In this document: positions 60,546-64,000 of the stretch, piece after piece | How the letters are laid out: each line of letters starts with the position of its first letter | Position numbering within the stretch: the first letter of the stretch is position 1 | Assembly: GCF_000308675.1 (NCBI RefSeq) | Contig: NZ_BAGE01000041.1 | Coordinates: forward strand, 372,001 to 436,000 | Reading direction: 5' to 3' | DNA: 64,000 nucleotides | Source: Nocardia paucivorans NBRC 100373 | Lineage (GTDB): Bacteria; Actinomycetota; Actinomycetes; Mycobacteriales; Mycobacteriaceae | The notes under the pieces: generated by a model | Databases searched by the model: none | What the model was told of the DNA's origin: nothing | What the model saw: only the letters and a program-made list of their open reading frames with translations | Translations under genes and position numbers: made by a program

Positions 60546-61730
60546 ATGTGCAGCAAACGGCCCGATATCGATACGGCCCCGCCGGGTCTCTCGCGGGGTG
60601 CGCGTATCTATACCCAAAGCACTCGACTCATCGCTCGTGTTGCCGTCAAATGCTGGGACGATTCGATTTTCGCCCAGTCCGCAGCGGCCGCGTTCTGGCA
60701 GACGATGTCGCTGGCGCCGCTGCTGCTCGGTGTCCTCGGCAGCCTCGGTTACGTGGGTGGATTGTTCGGACCGGACACGGTGGAGATCGTGGAGTCGAAG
60801 ATCATCACCTTCAGCCGTGGTCTGTTCAGTCGGAGCGTGGTCACCGATCTCATCGAACCGACCGTGCGCGATGTGCTGGGTCAGGGGCGGGCCGCCTTCG
60901 TCTCGGTCGGTTTCGTCATGTCGCTGTGGGCCGGATCGTCGGCCATGGCCACCTTCGTCGACGCCATCGTGGCGGCGCACGGCCAGCAGGATGCCCGGCA
61001 CCCGGTCTGGCAGCGCATCTTCGCGCTGCTGCTGTACGTGCAATTCGTAGTGGCCGCGGTGTTCCTCCTGCCGATCATCGCGCTGGGACCGGTGCTCGTG
61101 GGCCACGTACTACCGGACAGCTGGCGGGAACCGGGGTTGCGGCTGATCGACGCGTTCTACTACCCGGGGGTGGGGCTGCTGCTGATCGTGGGCCTGACCG
61201 CGTTGTACAAACTGGCGCTGCACCGGTCACTGCCCTATCACCGCCTGTTCGGTGGCGCATTGCTGGCGGCGGTGTTCTTCCTGGCGGCCAGTGAGGGGCT
61301 GCGGCGCTATCTCGGCTGGGTCACCCGCACCGGTATCAGCTACGGCGCGCTCGCGACCCCGATAGCCTTCCTGCTGTTCACGTTCTTCCTGGGGTTCGCC
61401 GTGATTCTCGGCGCGGAGTTCAATGCCGCCGTCCAGGAGTTCTGGCCTGCCCGGGCCACCAGGATGGAACAGCTCAAGGCCTGGTGGGCCGAGCGGCAGG
61501 CCCGGAAGCACGGTACGACCGCCGGTACCGATACAGGCGACGACGAGAGCCGGACGCCACCGGCCCCTCGAGCCACCGACGAGACCGACAGGCGAGATGA
61601 GAGTGGACAGTCGTCCCGAGCGGTCGGTTCGGGGCGAATCCGGTCCGAGGCAGGACCGGACGCTCCCGAAGACCACGGAACCGCAGTGATGGGCACCCAT
61701 CCCATCCTCCGCGAAAGCGGACGTGGGTGA
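60546..61730 (+). CDS. YihY/YhjD family inner membrane protein
   Basis: A 394-residue protein. Six membrane helices span about residues 45-300 (FWQTMSLAPLLLGVLGSLGY, VSVGFVMSLWAGSSAMATFV, FALLLYVQFVVAAVFLLPII, SYGALATPIAFLLFTFFLGF). The family (formerly called ribonuclease BN) is a membrane protein, and the mycobacterial member is Rv2707. The C-terminal 90 residues are charged and disordered. It lies divergent from the helicase gene. Confidence 0.88.
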   Translation: MCSKRPDIDTAPPGLSRGARIYTQSTRLIARVAVKCWDDSIFAQSAAAAFWQTMSLAPLLLGVLGSLGYVGGLFGPDTVEIVESKIITFSRGLFSRSVVTDLIEPTVRDVLGQGRAAFVSVGFVMSLWAGSSAMATFVDAIVAAHGQQDARHPVWQRIFALLLYVQFVVAAVFLLPIIALGPVLVGHVLPDSWREPGLRLIDAFYYPGVGLLLIVGLTALYKLALHRSLPYHRLFGGALLAAVFFLAASEGLRRYLGWVTRTGISYGALATPIAFLLFTFFLGFAVILGAEFNAAVQEFWPARATRMEQLKAWWAERQARKHGTTAGTDTGDDESRTPPAPRATDETDRRDESGQSSRAVGSGRIRSEAGPDAPEDHGTAVMGTHPILRESGRG

Positions 61731-61756
61731 GGCAGTGGCTCGACGGGTGGACGACC

Positions 61757-61990
61757 TCAGTCCCTACGGAGCTGGTCGTAAACCTTCTTACACTCGGGGC
61801 AGACCGGCGAACCCGGCTTCGGTGAACGTGTCACCGGGAACACCTCACCGCACAGCGCCACCACGTGGGTACCCATGACGGCACTCTCGGCGATCTTGTC
61901 CTTCTTCACATAGTGGAAGAACTTCGGGGTGTCATCGCCTGTCGTCTCGTCGGTGGTCGTATCCGGGCGAACAAGGGTATCAGTGCTCAC
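61757..61990 (-). CDS. DUF3039 family protein
   Basis: A 77-residue protein. KFFHYVKKDKIAESAVMGTH, VVALCGEVFPVTRSPKPGSP and VCPECKKVYDQL are typical, with three cysteines that could bind zinc. Actinobacteria-wide family of unknown function. The start is a GTG with GAAGG close upstream. Confidence 0.9.
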   Translation of the reverse strand: MSTDTLVRPDTTTDETTGDDTPKFFHYVKKDKIAESAVMGTHVVALCGEVFPVTRSPKPGSPVCPECKKVYDQLRRD

Positions 61991-62069
61991 CCTTCCATGA
62001 TGCCGTATCGACGCTCGGCCGCCGACCCCCTATATGGCACGCGCACGCCGGGAGTGGAAGACTCGGGGT

Positions 62070-62510
62070 ATGCAACAGCACGGCGACGCTCCGGACGCCG
62101 ACAACAGGGCCGACCAGGTACGCCCGGATGTGACAGAGACCTCCCGACCGCACCGATCCCGTGGTTACTTCCCCGGTAACGACGCCAAACACCCGGTGTT
62201 GATCACCGAGGCGGCACCGTCGCTGGACGACCAACGCCGCGCCCGGGTACGCCGCTACACCATCATCATGGCCTTCCGCATCCCGTGCCTGGTCCTGGCC
62301 GCGATCGCCTACAGCACCTTCGGCAGCGGCCTGCTGGCCATCCTGATCATCCTCGCCTCCGTTCCCCTGCCCTGGATCGCGGTCCTGATCGCCAACGACC
62401 GCCCACCACGGCGCAAGGACGAACCCAGCCGCTGGGATCGACCGCATCGAGCCGTCGAAGCGACCCCGCGCAATATCGTCGAGGGGAGCGCGAAGGACGG
62501 GTCCGAATAG
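62070..62510 (+). CDS. DUF3099 membrane protein
   Basis: A 146-residue protein. A polar N-terminus is followed by HPVLITEAAPSLDDQRRARV and two membrane helices (FRIPCLVLAAIAYSTFGSGL, LAILIILASVPLPWIAVLIA), then IANDRPPRRKDEPSR. This is the DUF3099 pattern (Rv2709-like); function unknown. It begins at ATG 62070 with GGAAG upstream. Confidence 0.88.
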   Translation: MQQHGDAPDADNRADQVRPDVTETSRPHRSRGYFPGNDAKHPVLITEAAPSLDDQRRARVRRYTIIMAFRIPCLVLAAIAYSTFGSGLLAILIILASVPLPWIAVLIANDRPPRRKDEPSRWDRPHRAVEATPRNIVEGSAKDGSE

Positions 62511-62645
62511 GCGTTCCAGCGCGCACGGACATCAAGTGAACGGGGCGAAGCCGAGAATTCGACCGCGCCGAAACCCGCCCGACCGGCGGGAATCGCCGCG
62601 GGAGCCGAATCCCGACCATCTCGGTCACGGTGGCAGAGTAACCGT

Positions 62646-64000
62646 GTGCCCACGAACCGAACCACGACCGGCTCCCTGCTCACCGCCCTGTGCCCGGATC
62701 TGCGGGCCGCGCTCATCCGAGTGGGATACGAGGCCGATACCCTGCTGGAGGCATTGGGACCGGAGATCCACGCCGCCCTGGGACGATCGGAACCCGTACC
62801 GGTTCGCCGGGCCGCACGGGCCGCGGGTGAACTGGGCACCCTGATCCGATTGTTCCTGCTCGGCGACGCGCTGCCCGACCATCAGGTCGCGCCGGCTCTG
62901 GCCCCGGTCGACCTCGAATCGGCGATCGCGGCGGGTCTGTTGGAGCGGGACGGATCGGATATTCGCGCGGCACTGGATCTGCGGCCGCTCGACGTCGGGG
63001 CGGGCACCCGCTGGATCCTGTCCGATCTCGACGACTCGATGCGCCCGCGCACCCTGGCCACCGAGCACGTCCTCGGTGTCGGGCACGCCTCGCTGTCGCT
63101 GTTGCGCGCAACCCCGACGCGGCCGGTGGGCTCGGTTCTCGATCTGGGCACCGGCTGCGGTGTCCAGGCGGTGCACGCCGCCTCCTATGCCGATCGGATC
63201 ACGGCAACCGATATCAATCCCCGCGCGCTGTGGCTGGCGGAGGCGACCGCCGCCCTCAACGAGATCGATGTGGAGCCGGCGCAGGGCCCCTGGTTCGAGC
63301 CGGTCGCCGGACGGCGTTTCGACCAGGTGGTGGCCAATCCGCCGTTCGTCGTCGGTCCGGCCCGGGTGGAGCACACCTATCGGGATTCGGGTCTGGCGCT
63401 CGACGGAGCGAGTGAACTGGTGATCTCTCGGGCGCCCGAGTTTCTCGCGCCCGGCGGGACCGCGGCCCTATTGGCGTCCTGGGTGCATCGGGACGGCGAG
63501 GACTGGCGCGCGCGGGTGTCCCGCTGGCTGCCCGCTCACGGTATCGACGCATGGGTGGTGCAGCGCGATATCGCCGATCCGGCACTCTATGTGGGCACCT
63601 GGCTGCGCGATGCCGGCATGGACCCGCGCACCGAGGACGCCGGCCGACGGGCCGACGAGTGGCTGACGGCCTTCGAACAGGCCGGGGTCGACGGGGTGGG
63701 GTTCGGGTTCGTCTATCTACGCGCCATCGAGGGACCCACCGAGCTGTTGGCCGAGGACCTCACCCACGGGTTCGACGATCCGCTCGGCGACGAGGCGATC
63801 GCCTATTTCGAACGGTCCGCCTGGTTGCGGACCGTCGCCGCCGACCCCGGTCTGGCCTGGTCGTCCCGGTATCGCGTCGAACCGGCGACCGCTCTGGAGC
63901 GGGTGTACCTGCCCGGATCCGACGGGTGGGCGCGGCAGGTCACGCGGCTCCATCGTGGGGATGGTCCACGCTGGCAGCACGAGGTGGATGAGACAACGGT
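62646..64000 (+). CDS. Class I SAM methyltransferase, partial (3' end outside the window)
   Basis: At least 451 residues are visible. The N-terminal 150 residues are helical with a winged-helix-like pattern (LIRLFLLGDALPDHQVAPAL, LDLRPLDVGAGTRWILSDLD). The SAM domain shows GSVLDLGTGCGVQAVHAASY (motif I), ITATDINPRALWLAEATAAL, and VVANPPFVVGPARVEHTYRD, the NPPF motif of N6-adenine or glutamine methyltransferases. The C-terminal 150 residues are extra. The start is GTG 62646. The substrate may be RNA, DNA or a release factor-like protein. Confidence 0.85.
   Translation, partial: MPTNRTTTGSLLTALCPDLRAALIRVGYEADTLLEALGPEIHAALGRSEPVPVRRAARAAGELGTLIRLFLLGDALPDHQVAPALAPVDLESAIAAGLLERDGSDIRAALDLRPLDVGAGTRWILSDLDDSMRPRTLATEHVLGVGHASLSLLRATPTRPVGSVLDLGTGCGVQAVHAASYADRITATDINPRALWLAEATAALNEIDVEPAQGPWFEPVAGRRFDQVVANPPFVVGPARVEHTYRDSGLALDGASELVISRAPEFLAPGGTAALLASWVHRDGEDWRARVSRWLPAHGIDAWVVQRDIADPALYVGTWLRDAGMDPRTEDAGRRADEWLTAFEQAGVDGVGFGFVYLRAIEGPTELLAEDLTHGFDDPLGDEAIAYFERSAWLRTVAADPGLAWSSRYRVEPATALERVYLPGSDGWARQVTRLHRGDGPRWQHEVDETT

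Noticed and set aside
1-64000. CRISPR arrays, insertion sequences and rRNA genes
   Set aside because: No regularly spaced direct repeats, no transposase with DDE or HUH motifs, and no rRNA sequence was recognised in the window.

Overview
The window is high-GC actinobacterial DNA and is most likely from a Nocardia or a close relative in the Mycobacteriales. From position 21 kb to 49 kb the gene order matches, from memory, the Mycobacterium tuberculosis block from zapE (Rv2670c) to sigA (Rv2703). That block contains ribD-like, a lipoprotein hydrolase, aftC, msrB, hemQ, hemY, hemE, an RNase D-like protein, dxs, a TRAM-type RNA methyltransferase, a KimA-like permease, two TrkA proteins, dut, cei, suhB, ppgK and sigA. 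AftC and Cei point to an arabinogalactan-containing cell wall. Many genes look leaderless, with a TANNNT box 6-8 nt before a GTG or ATG start.

Layout. 0-3.2 kb: the end of an FhuF-like gene, a small membrane protein and a SulP-carbonic anhydrase fusion. 3.7-4.5 kb: four tRNA genes (Val-CAC, Gly, Cys, Val-GAC). 4.4-14.5 kb: a 10-kb integrated element in tRNA-Val(GAC), bounded by a perfect 28-bp duplication of the tRNA 3' end. It carries a tyrosine integrase, an excisionase-like protein, a primase/helicase, several small genes, an HK97-type prohead protease and a major capsid protein. No portal, terminase or tail gene is visible. It resembles phiRv2 of M. tuberculosis and capsid-forming phage satellites. 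Near attL it carries a DUF3558-type lipoprotein and a helical partner as cargo.

14.6-21 kb: a sigma-region-4/TnsA-like protein facing a CoiA-like nuclease-domain membrane protein, a flavin monooxygenase with a LysR regulator, a GNAT acetyltransferase and a secreted tyrosine phosphatase. 21-49 kb: the conserved housekeeping block, covering late haem synthesis by the coproporphyrin route, isoprenoid synthesis, cell-wall arabinan, potassium transport, dUTP control, envelope integrity, polyphosphate-driven glucose phosphorylation and the primary sigma factor. 49.8-64 kb: an ethanolamine-use operon (permease, eutB, eutC), an orphan KhtT-like regulator, small proteins, a TetR regulator, an SNF2 helicase with a SWIM-finger partner, a DEAD/DEAH helicase, a YihY-family membrane protein, DUF3039 and DUF3099 proteins, and a methyltransferase cut by the window end.

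The most notable part is the satellite-like element. Beyond its genes it has paired 11-bp-spaced repeats at both ends that look like integrase arm sites, a 24-bp inverted repeat inside the primase gene, several TACCCC/GGGGTA palindromes, two long-loop dyads bracketing the head genes, a terminator that replaces the displaced tRNA terminator, and an 850-bp strand-skewed stretch without a credible gene. All assignments are by eye from sequence; no database search was run.
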